In this document: positions 5,951 to 11,654 of the stretch, piece by piece
Position numbering within the stretch: the stretch's first letter is position 1
How the letters are laid out: the number at the start of each line of letters is the position of its first letter
NCBI GenBank assembly: GCA_030731635.1
Contig: JANQTR010000202.1
Location: 1-11,654, forward strand
Origin: Erythrobacter sp.
Lineage (GTDB): Bacteria > Pseudomonadota > Alphaproteobacteria > Sphingomonadales > Sphingomonadaceae
Reading direction: 5' to 3'
Length of the DNA stretch: 11,654 bases
Notes under the pieces: model-generated
The model's database searches: none
What the model saw: the letters and a program-made list of their open reading frames with translations, nothing else
Told to the model about the DNA's origin: nothing
Made by a program: the position numbers and the translations under genes

Positions 5951-6493
5951 TTAGAACGCGTAGAGCACGCCCACGGTCGCACGGGTCGAATCAAACGCGA
6001 TGGTGTCGATGCCAGCGCGGAAGCTGACCGGGCTGTCACCCAGACCGAATTCGAGACCGGCGCCGACCAGATAATCACCATCGGTGTCATCCAGACCCGC
6101 AGGCGGGTTCACACCCAGCAGGTTGCCAAGGTCGAAATCGACTTCCTGATAACCGCCGCGCACGAAAACCTTGGCGCGTTCGCCCACACGCACACCGGCG
6201 CGGGCAGCAATGCCGTATTCGCTATCAATCGCGCCGTCGCCGATGTGGTAGTTGCCTTCGGCACCAACGAAGAAGGTCTCACCAACCGGGAAATCGACCC
6301 CGGCAACCACGCCGTAGATGCCGCCATCGTCGTTCGGCAGGCCCGATCCGAGATCGTGGATACCGGCCGATGCGCCGATGTAGACTTCGGGACCGGTTTC
6401 GGTGGTCGACTGCGCCTGGGCGGCCGCCGGAAGGGCGATCGCGCCCATCGCTGCGCCGATCACTGCGAACTTGGTGAATGCGATTTTCCGCAT
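5951..6493 (-). CDS. outer-membrane beta-barrel protein, probably 8-stranded
   Basis: A 180-residue protein of the small opacity/OmpA-like barrel type. The ATG at 6493 is chosen because an AAAGGAAAA ribosome site lies just upstream and the signal peptide begins there (M-R-K, hydrophobic 9-22, A-A-A-Q-A before a cut near residue 27); the longer frame to 6547 has no such support. The mature part shows eight alternating amphipathic strands, for example at about 35-46, 58-70, 74-84, 93-104, 107-120, 140-152, 155-168 and 171-180, linked by Gly/Asp-rich turns. It ends Y-A-F, with the C-terminal phenylalanine that marks proteins for outer-membrane insertion by the BAM machinery. A role as a structural or adhesion/permeability porin-like protein is possible, but no ligand can be read. 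It has its own promoter and terminator, and lies between an ABC exporter and tgt. Confidence 0.87.
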   Translation of the reverse strand: MRKIAFTKFAVIGAAMGAIALPAAAQAQSTTETGPEVYIGASAGIHDLGSGLPNDDGGIYGVVAGVDFPVGETFFVGAEGNYHIGDGAIDSEYGIAARAGVRVGERAKVFVRGGYQEVDFDLGNLLGVNPPAGLDDTDGDYLVGAGLEFGLGDSPVSFRAGIDTIAFDSTRATVGVLYAF

Positions 6494-6544
6494 GATTGTT
6501 TTCCTTTGTTTGACCCGCCGCAGGAGATGCGGCTGGGACCGAGG

Positions 6545-6573
6545 CATTTAGGAACCCTCGACTTTCTCAGCAA
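6545..6573 (-). promoter_or_regulatory. promoter of the barrel protein gene
   Basis: On the minus strand TTGCTG (6573-6568) and TAAATG (6550-6545) are separated by 17 nt, the ideal spacing. Transcription would begin near 6538, giving a leader of about 45 nt. A repeat cluster lies directly upstream. Confidence 0.5.
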
Positions 6574-6581
6574 TGAACGAA

Positions 6582-6626
6582 CGGACAGGCGACCGTTAAT
6601 GTCCGTTGATCGGTGTATTATGTCCG
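6582..6626. promoter_or_regulatory. TGTCCG repeat cluster, possible regulator site
   Basis: TGTCCG occurs at 6600-6605 and 6621-6626, 21 bp apart (about two helical turns), each preceded by A and followed upstream by a T-A-rich pair of bases. A third copy is inverted, CGGACA at 6582-6587. The cluster lies 8-53 bp upstream of the -35 box of the barrel gene, where an activator would bind. Confidence 0.42.
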
Positions 6627-6627
6627 A

Positions 6628-6640
6628 CCAACGGCGTTGG
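6628..6640. repeat. 13-bp palindrome (CCAACG-G-CGTTGG)
   Basis: CCAACG (6628-6633) and CGTTGG (6635-6640) are perfect complements around one base. It lies 14 bp after the ABC permease stop codon (minus strand) and next to the TGTCCG cluster. With no T-tract it could be a protein-binding site or a weak transcript end. Confidence 0.4.
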
Positions 6641-6654
6641 CAGAGGCCGCCAGG

Positions 6655-7422
6655 TCACTCACGCAGCCGCCATCCGGTGCGGAAAATGATCGTGATAACA
6701 ATCACACACGCCGCCAAAAACCCCAGCGTAAGGCCTAGAGATACTGCAATCGGCACATCGGACGTGCCGTAAAAGCTGTAGCGCAACCCGCTCACCAGAA
6801 AAGCAATCGGATTGGCGAGCGCGACGGCATCCCACGGGGCTGGCAGATCGCGGATCGAATAGAATGTGCCGCCCAGAAAGGTCAGCGGAGTAAGGATCAG
6901 CACCGGGATAATCCCGAGCTTTTCAAACGAATCCGCCCAGATGCCGAGGATGAACCCGAACAGCGCAAAACTCGCCGCCACCAGCATGATATAAACCACC
7001 GCGAGCAGCGGATATTTGATCTGGTAATCGACAAACAACGTCGCCGTACCAAGGATAATGGCGGCCAGAATCAGCCCTTTGGTCGCTGCCGCCCCGACAA
7101 ATCCGGTCAGCGTTTCGGCCACGCCCACCGGCGCCGACAGCAGTTCATAAATCGTGCCGGTAAAGCGCGGCATGTAGATACCGAAACTGGCATTGCTGGT
7201 CGTCTCCCCCAGCAGGGTGAGCATCAGCAGGCCGGGAATGATAAACGCGCCGTATGGCACGCCTGCAACCGGCTCCATCCGCGCGCCGATCACCGATCCG
7301 AACACCACGAAATACAGCGATGTTGTCAGCACCGGGGCCAGGATCGATTGGAACGCCGTGCGGAACGCGCGGGCCATTTCGCGGCGGTAGATGGCGTAGG
7401 CACTGCGAAAATTGAAATGCAT
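6655..7422 (-). CDS. ABC-2 type exporter permease (YadH-like)
   Basis: The membrane half of an ABC exporter, 255 residues, in the inner membrane. Six hydrophobic segments are visible at about 27-46, 57-72, 106-131, 137-161, 168-189 and 226-247, with a basic cytoplasmic N-terminus (R-R-E-M-A-R-A-F). The sequence around L-T-P-L-T-F-L-G-G-T-F-Y-S (177-189) and A-N-P-I (203-206) is typical of ABC-2 permeases such as E. coli YadH. The ATG at 7422 overlaps the last base of the ATPase stop codon (TGATG) and has AGAGG 7 nt upstream; a GTG at 7425 is an alternative. This overlap implies coupled translation and a fixed partner. The cargo is unknown; relatives handle drugs, polysaccharides or lipids. 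Confidence 0.93.
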   Translation of the reverse strand: MHFNFRSAYAIYRREMARAFRTAFQSILAPVLTTSLYFVVFGSVIGARMEPVAGVPYGAFIIPGLLMLTLLGETTSNASFGIYMPRFTGTIYELLSAPVGVAETLTGFVGAAATKGLILAAIILGTATLFVDYQIKYPLLAVVYIMLVAASFALFGFILGIWADSFEKLGIIPVLILTPLTFLGGTFYSIRDLPAPWDAVALANPIAFLVSGLRYSFYGTSDVPIAVSLGLTLGFLAACVIVITIIFRTGWRLRE

Positions 7423-8363
7423 CACGCCGCCTCTTTTTCGCCGAGCAAGCCGACAAAGATGTCTTCCAGCGAGCTGTCATGGATATCGAGGCTGGTGTAG
7501 CCGATGTTTGCGCGGGTCAGCGCCTGCGTGAGCTGTGCAACCTGCGCCCTGCCCCCGCCCTGGCCATTACCGCCGCGATAGATCAGCCGCGTGCCGCCTT
7601 CGCCCAGCTCGACCGGGAAAGCGGCGATTTCGGACGGCAATACCGCCAGCGGCGCGGCCAGATCAATCACCGCTTCGGTGGTGCCCAAACGCTCCATCAT
7701 CGCGGCCTTTTCATCGACCATCAGGATGCGGCCGCCCTGAATGATGCCCACCCGGTCGGCCATTTCCTCGGCTTCCTCGATGTAATGCGTGGTGAGGATG
7801 ATGGTGACGCCGCGTTGTTTGAGTGCGGCGATCTGTTGCCACATGTCCTTGCGCAATTCGACGTCGACGCCCGCGGTGGGCTCGTCAAGGAACAAGAGTT
7901 CCGGTTCATGCGCCAGCGCCTTGGCAATCAGCACCCGGCGCTTCATCCCGCCTGAAAGCGCGCGGATCTGTGCGTCTTTCTTGTCCCACAGTGACAGGCT
8001 TTTGAGAATTTCCTCAAGCCGGGCGGCATTATACGGTTTGCCAAATAGCCCTTGCGAATAGGCAATTGCGCGCCACACCGTCTCGAACATATCGGTGGCG
8101 AGTTCCTGCGGCACCAGTCCAATCCGCGCACGCGCACTGCGCCAATCGCGCGACAGGTCCTGGCCAAAAGCGGTGATCGTGCCCGCTGTGGGCCGCACCA
8201 GCCCGCATACCGCGCCGATCAGCGTGGTCTTGCCCGCACCGTTGGGGCCAAGCAGCGCAAAAATCTCGCCAGGCCGGATATCAAGATCGACCGAATCGAG
8301 CGCGCGGGTGCCACCCTTATAGGTCTTGGTCAGGCCACGGATCGACAGAATGGGTTCGCTCAT
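7422..8363 (-). CDS. ABC exporter ATP-binding protein (YadG-like)
   Basis: The ATPase that powers the permease encoded next to it; 313 residues, cytoplasmic, docked on the membrane partner. All nucleotide-binding motifs are intact: Walker A G-P-N-G-A-G-K-T (39-46), Q-loop Gln86, signature L-S-G-G-M (136-140), Walker B L-L-F-L-D-E (156-161, catalytic Glu161) and H-loop His193. After the core a tail of about 100 residues ends in S-L-E-D-I-F-V-G-L-L, usual for ABC-2 exporter ATPases of the CcmA/YadG type. A Gly-rich insert at about 264-271 (G-G-N-G-Q-G-G-G) is a likely flexible loop. The gene starts 9 nt after the queA stop, so it is almost certainly co-transcribed with queA, and it overlaps the permease start. 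Confidence 0.96.
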   Translation of the reverse strand: MSEPILSIRGLTKTYKGGTRALDSVDLDIRPGEIFALLGPNGAGKTTLIGAVCGLVRPTAGTITAFGQDLSRDWRSARARIGLVPQELATDMFETVWRAIAYSQGLFGKPYNAARLEEILKSLSLWDKKDAQIRALSGGMKRRVLIAKALAHEPELLFLDEPTAGVDVELRKDMWQQIAALKQRGVTIILTTHYIEEAEEMADRVGIIQGGRILMVDEKAAMMERLGTTEAVIDLAAPLAVLPSEIAAFPVELGEGGTRLIYRGGNGQGGGRAQVAQLTQALTRANIGYTSLDIHDSSLEDIFVGLLGEKEAA

Positions 8364-8372
8364 GCAACCCGG

Positions 8373-9413
8373 TTAGGGGAGCAGTAGCGAGGAGTCACCA
8401 TAGGAATAGAAGCGATATTCGTGCGCAATGGCGTGGGCATAGGCCGCCATCATCCGTTCCCGCCCCATCAAGGCGCTGACCAGCATCATCAGCGTCGATT
8501 TGGGCAAGTGGAAATTGGTCATCAACCCATCCACCGCCTTGAAACGATACCCCGGCGTGATGAAAATCGCGGTATCGCCCGCAAAGGGCTGGATCGTGCC
8601 GTCCGGTGCCGCCGCGCTTTCCAGCAGGCGCAGCGATGTCGTGCCGACTGCGATGATCCGCCCACCTGCGGCGCGCGCGGCGTTAAGCTGAGCGGCGGTG
8701 GTTTCGGAAATGCGCCCGAACTCGGCGTGCATCTGATGGTCGGCGGTATCGTCAACCTTGACCGGCAGGAACGTCCCCGCCCCAACATGCAGCGTCAGCA
8801 TCGCCCGCCCGATCCCGCGCGCGTCCAGCGCATCGACCAGCCTTTGCGTGAAATGCAGCGACGCGGTGGGGGCTGCAACTGCGCCTTTCTCGGCTGCGAA
8901 CATGGTCTGATAATCATCCAGATCCTGCGCATCCACGCCCCGCTTGGACGCGATATAAGGCGGCAGTGGCATGGTGCCAGCACGGTCGAGCAGCACTTCG
9001 ACCGGATCATCGCCTTCGAACAACAGCGTGATTGAACCATCATCAAAACGCGCCTCAGCCAGCGCGGTAACACCGCCGCCGAAGATCAGCTGATCGCCCA
9101 ACTTCACCCGCTTGGCATTGCGAATGAAGGCCTGCCAGCGGCGCAGATCAATCCGCTTGTGCAAAGTCGCGCCGATTTTGGCCTCCCCATCGGCGCGGCG
9201 GCCTTCGAGCTGGGCGGGAATCACGCGGGTATCGTTGAACACCAGCACATCGCCCGGGTTCAGCAGGCTCGGCAGATCGCGCACGCCGCTGTCTTGAAGG
9301 GGTGCGTCACTGTCGCCGCGCACCACCAGCATCCGCGCCGCATCGCGCGGGCGTACCGGGCGCAGCGCGATCCGTTCGGGCGGCAGATCGAAATCGAAGA
9401 GGTCTACTTTCAT
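8373..9413 (-). CDS. queA: S-adenosylmethionine:tRNA ribosyltransferase-isomerase
   Basis: QueA transfers and rearranges the ribosyl group of S-adenosylmethionine onto preQ1 already placed in tRNA by Tgt, making epoxyqueuosine. The 346 residues cover the whole family length. Recognisable conserved blocks are F-N-D-T-R-V-I-P-A (59-67), L-P-P-Y-I (150-154), T-A-S-L-H-F-T (183-189), L-H-V-G-A-G-T-F-L-P-V (208-218), G-T-T-S-L-R (257-262), F-I-T-P-G-Y-R-F (284-291), T-N-F-H-L-P-K-S-T-L (299-308) and Y-R-F-Y-S-Y-G-D (333-340). The gene follows the cyclophilin gene after 41 nt and precedes the ABC ATPase gene by 9 nt. Its pathway partner tgt is on the same strand about 2.5 kb downstream, separated by the exporter and barrel protein genes. 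The ribosome site is weak. Confidence 0.98.
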   Translation of the reverse strand: MKVDLFDFDLPPERIALRPVRPRDAARMLVVRGDSDAPLQDSGVRDLPSLLNPGDVLVFNDTRVIPAQLEGRRADGEAKIGATLHKRIDLRRWQAFIRNAKRVKLGDQLIFGGGVTALAEARFDDGSITLLFEGDDPVEVLLDRAGTMPLPPYIASKRGVDAQDLDDYQTMFAAEKGAVAAPTASLHFTQRLVDALDARGIGRAMLTLHVGAGTFLPVKVDDTADHQMHAEFGRISETTAAQLNAARAAGGRIIAVGTTSLRLLESAAAPDGTIQPFAGDTAIFITPGYRFKAVDGLMTNFHLPKSTLMMLVSALMGRERMMAAYAHAIAHEYRFYSYGDSSLLLP

Positions 9414-9454
9414 GGCCGCGCGCCTAGCGGCAGCAGGCCTTGCCGGAAAGCCCC

Positions 9455-10192
9455 TTAACCGATTGGTGCGCTCAGCTCGTCGACCGAAATCGGTGCATCA
9501 ATCTCAGGAGCGGGCGGCGGTGGCGGCGGGCGGTTGTCGCTGGCGAGCGAGGCTTGCACGACCAGCGTCGGTTCAGCCGGTGGTTCGCCGCGATTGATCG
9601 CATCAACCGCGTCCATATTCTCGATCACCCGGCCAAAATTGGTGTAGCGTTTATCAAGGCTGAAACGCGGGTAGAACACGATGAAGAACTGGCTGTTGGC
9701 GCTGTCTTCTTCCGTAGCGCGCGCCATCGACAGGGTGCCGCGCACATGCGGCATCGGGTTGAATTCGGCTTTCAGATCAGGGAGCTCGCTGCCGCCCTGT
9801 CCGGTGCCGGTGGGATCGCCGCCCTGCGCCATGAAGCCATCGATGACGCGGTGGAAGATCACTCCATCATAGAACCCGCGGCGGGTCAGTTCCTTGATCC
9901 GCGCCACATGAGCAGGGGCCCATTCTGGCATCAGCCGCGCCTTGATCCGTTGACCATTCGACAGATCTAGCACCCAGATATTATCGGGATCGGCCGTCAC
10001 ATCGTAATTGATCGGGCCATAGCGACGCTGCGCAGGCACTGCCGCTTCCTCGGCTACGGCGTCCGCCTGCTCGGCATTATCGCTGGACGCCGCCGGGGGC
10101 GCATCATCGGGCTGTTGCTGCGCAAAAGCGGGGAGCGGTGCAGCTATTGCGAGCAGCGCGAAAAGGGCAGGCGTGAGCTTGGATATGATCAT
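9455..10192 (-). CDS. secreted cyclophilin-type peptidyl-prolyl isomerase
   Basis: A 245-residue periplasmic cyclophilin that should speed proline cis/trans isomerisation during folding of exported proteins. The ATG at 10192 is chosen: a signal peptide starts there (M-I-I-S-K, hydrophobic 9-21, cut after A-F-A near residue 24) and GGA lies just upstream; the GTG at 10213 would lie upstream of the predicted transcript start. A Gln/Ala/Asp-rich linker (25-57) leads to the cyclophilin domain (about 70-216). Its core is visible: F-H-R-V-I-D-G-F-M-A-Q-G-G-D (113-126) with the catalytic Arg115, S-M-A-R-A (155-159), N-S-Q-F-F-I (166-171) and F-G-R-V (186-189). The C-terminal tail is Pro-rich, with six prolines in a row (222-227), and acidic at the end. 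It precedes queA on the same strand. Confidence 0.95.
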   Translation of the reverse strand: MIISKLTPALFALLAIAAPLPAFAQQQPDDAPPAASSDNAEQADAVAEEAAVPAQRRYGPINYDVTADPDNIWVLDLSNGQRIKARLMPEWAPAHVARIKELTRRGFYDGVIFHRVIDGFMAQGGDPTGTGQGGSELPDLKAEFNPMPHVRGTLSMARATEEDSANSQFFIVFYPRFSLDKRYTNFGRVIENMDAVDAINRGEPPAEPTLVVQASLASDNRPPPPPPAPEIDAPISVDELSAPIG

Positions 10193-10215
10193 GGTTCCGT
10201 CCGGATTAGGCACGC

Positions 10216-10244
10216 CGTTTAGCCATCGCAGGCTGACACTTCAA
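10216..10244 (-). promoter_or_regulatory. possible promoter of the cyclophilin-queA-exporter unit
   Basis: On the minus strand TTGAAG (10244-10239) and TAAACG (10221-10216) are 17 nt apart. Transcription would start near 10209, about 16 nt before the ATG at 10192. Confidence 0.38.
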
Positions 10245-10250
10245 TGAATG

Positions 10251-10269
10251 AAAACCTGTCTGTGGACAG
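10251..10269 (-). terminator. weak terminator candidate after coaD
   Basis: On the minus strand CTGTC (10269-10265) pairs with GACAG (10260-10256) around 4 nt, followed by GG and four T's (complement of 10251-10254). The 5-bp stem is short and the T run is brief, so readthrough into the cyclophilin gene is likely. Confidence 0.3.
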
Positions 10270-10287
10270 CCGCCACGGTTTCAGGCG

Positions 10288-10800
10288 TCAATAATCGCCC
10301 TTCAACCCCTGTTCGCGCACCCGCGCTTCCACCTCAGCACGCACCGGCGGGCTGACGAATTTGGCGATATTGCCGCCATAGAGCGCGATTTCCTTGACCA
10401 ATCGGCTGGCGATCGGCTGGAGGCTGACATCGGCCATCAGAAAGGTTGTCTCGATCTGGTCGTTCAGCTGCCGGTTCATGCCGGTGAGTTGGTATTCGTA
10501 CTCGAAATCGGTCACGCCGCGGATGCCGCGAACCACCACTGAGGCGCCTTGGGCCTCGGCAAAGTCCATCAGCAGCGCGTTGAAACCGACGACCTCAACA
10601 TTACCAAGGCCAAGCATCGCGACTTCGCGTTCGACCATCGCGATGCGCTCAGCATCGGAGAACATCGGGCTCTTGGCGATATTGGTGGTGACCCCGATGA
10701 TCAGCCAATCGACCAGCTTCGATCCGCGCCGGATGATATCGGCATGGCCGAGGGTGATCGGATCGAAGGTTCCCGGGTAGATTCCAACGCGGCGTGTCAT
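10288..10800 (-). CDS. coaD: phosphopantetheine adenylyltransferase
   Basis: CoaD joins 4'-phosphopantetheine and ATP to form dephospho-CoA, the penultimate step of coenzyme A synthesis. At 170 residues it is a standard length for the family. The nucleotidyltransferase signature G-T-F-D-P-I-T-L-G-H is at 10-19, with the T-x-G-H ATP-binding motif at 16-19. R-G-I-R-G-V-T-D-F-E-Y-E (91-102) and the S-R-L-V-K-E-I-A helix (132-139) are further conserved blocks. A strong GAGAGGA ribosome site lies 6 nt before the ATG. The gene begins 25 nt after the stop of the prenyltransferase gene, so the two are very likely co-transcribed. Confidence 0.98.
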   Translation of the reverse strand: MTRRVGIYPGTFDPITLGHADIIRRGSKLVDWLIIGVTTNIAKSPMFSDAERIAMVEREVAMLGLGNVEVVGFNALLMDFAEAQGASVVVRGIRGVTDFEYEYQLTGMNRQLNDQIETTFLMADVSLQPIASRLVKEIALYGGNIAKFVSPPVRAEVEARVREQGLKGDY

Positions 10801-10825
10801 ATCTTGTCCTCTCTCCGGTCAAGGA

Positions 10826-11654
10826 TCACCGATCGCGCTCGACGATGTAACGCGCCAGCGCACGCAGGATGTCGGCTTCGTTGCCATAAGAGGCAAGCCG
10901 CAGCACCGCCTGATCGACCAGCGCGCGCGCCTGTTCGCGGGCCTTTTCCGCGCCCATCAGCGTCACGAAGGTCTGCTTGCCCTGCCCTTCGTCCTTGCGC
11001 AGGGCCTTGCCCGCCTTGTCCATATCGCCTTCGACATCGAGCAGATCATCGGCAATCTGGAAGGCGAGGCCAATATCCCGGGCATAGGCGCGCAAATGCG
11101 CACGGCCCTGCGGTGCGACCTTGCCGAGGATGGCGCCCATTTCCACACTCGCGGCCAGCAGCGCGCCGGTTTTCAGCTGTTGCAGCCGGGTGATGGTGTG
11201 AAGGTCGTAGGTCACGCCTTCTTCGTCCGCGACCATGTCCATCATCTGCCCGCCCGCCATGCCGTGCATGCCCGATGCCTGACCCAGGGTCGCGATCAGC
11301 TCGCTGCGGGTGAAGGGATCTTCGCTGGTGCTGTCATCGGCGAGAATTTCGAACGCCAGCGCGTGCAGCGCATCGCCTGCCAGCACCGCTGTCGCCTCGT
11401 CATAGACATTGTGCAGCGTCGGCTTGCCGTGGCGCAGATCGTCATTGTCCATGCAAGGCAGATCATCGTGGATCAGCGAATAGACATGGATCGCCTCGAT
11501 CGCGGCCCCCGCCCGCAGCGCCGCATCGCGCGAAACGCCGAACAGGCTGGCGGTGCTGCACACCAGTAACGGGCGCACCCGCTTGCCCCCGCCGATGGTG
11601 GCATATCGCATCGCTTCGACAAGACGCGCGCTGGTATCGTCCGGCACCGGCAAC
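10826..11654 (-). CDS. ispA: farnesyl diphosphate synthase-like polyprenyl synthetase, N-terminus missing
   Basis: A short-chain all-trans prenyltransferase that condenses isopentenyl diphosphate with allylic diphosphates in isoprenoid synthesis. The window holds its last 275 or so codons; the frame is still open at the right edge with no plausible start, so some N-terminal residues are missing. G-G-G-K-R-V-R-P binds IPP. The first Asp-rich motif is D-D-L-P-C-M-D, with the two-residue insertion typical of bacterial FPP synthases, and a Tyr five residues before it, which in this type limits the product to C15. The second motif is F-Q-I-A-D-D-L-L-D. M-A-G-G-Q and K-T-G-A-L-L are also present. 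FPP is therefore the expected product, but a GPP/GGPP product cannot be excluded. coaD follows after 25 nt. Confidence 0.94.
   Translation of the reverse strand, partial: LPVPDDTSARLVEAMRYATIGGGKRVRPLLVCSTASLFGVSRDAALRAGAAIEAIHVYSLIHDDLPCMDNDDLRHGKPTLHNVYDEATAVLAGDALHALAFEILADDSTSEDPFTRSELIATLGQASGMHGMAGGQMMDMVADEEGVTYDLHTITRLQQLKTGALLAASVEMGAILGKVAPQGRAHLRAYARDIGLAFQIADDLLDVEGDMDKAGKALRKDEGQGKQTFVTLMGAEKAREQARALVDQAVLRLASYGNEADILRALARYIVERDR

Noticed and set aside
6628..6640. Palindrome as the terminator of the ABC permease gene
   Set aside because: The stem is only 6 bp and no T run follows on the minus strand; an operator-like role is equally likely.
8421..9035. 204-codon open frame on the plus strand
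   Set aside because: It is antisense to queA, which is full length with all conserved blocks; no start signal supports it.
1..11654. CRISPR array, insertion sequence, prophage, toxin-antitoxin or defence island
   Set aside because: I saw no spaced repeats, transposase or integrase motifs, terminal inverted repeats, tRNA-linked attachment sites or paired toxin-antitoxin genes. The gene content is mainly housekeeping.

Overview
The window looks like a piece of chromosome from a GC-rich alphaproteobacterium, most likely a sphingomonad (Sphingomonadales, perhaps Erythrobacteraceae). This rests on GC-rich codon use, a zinc-free-type ribosomal protein S4, a Tgt whose catalytic and zinc ligands keep the spacing of the Zymomonas enzyme, and small secreted proteins of a style I associate with this order. 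The assignment is an inference; no 16S or other marker is present.

Layout. Plus strand, left: the 3' end of an RNA 2'-O-methyltransferase of the TrmJ family (1-299), two small exported proteins sharing a C-x-T-x-x-x-W motif (385-669 and 762-1085), then rpsD (1282-1896), closed by a strong, probably bidirectional terminator (1919-1951). Everything to the right is on the minus strand. In transcription order (right to left) it is: an FPP-synthase-like prenyltransferase (cut by the window edge) and coaD; then a secreted cyclophilin, queA and a two-gene ABC-2 exporter (ATPase, permease) that are closely packed; then an outer-membrane beta-barrel protein with its own promoter and terminator; then tgt and a 43-residue cysteine-rich exported peptide; then a secreted S9 prolyl-oligopeptidase-family enzyme and an AroQ/PchB-type chorismate mutase.

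Functionally this is mostly housekeeping: translation (S4), tRNA modification (TrmJ end; QueA and Tgt, two steps of queuosine synthesis), CoA synthesis (CoaD), isoprenoid synthesis, chorismate use and envelope functions (cyclophilin, S9 peptidase, exporter, barrel protein). queA and tgt are separated by the exporter and barrel genes.

I see no CRISPR array, insertion sequence, phage gene, tRNA/rRNA gene or obvious defence system. The least ordinary items are the 43-aa CC-x4-CC-x3-CC peptide, two hairpins beside it, the pair of small CxTxxxW proteins, and a TGTCCG repeat cluster upstream of the barrel gene. There is no gene-free stretch over 300 bases once the 43-aa gene is counted.
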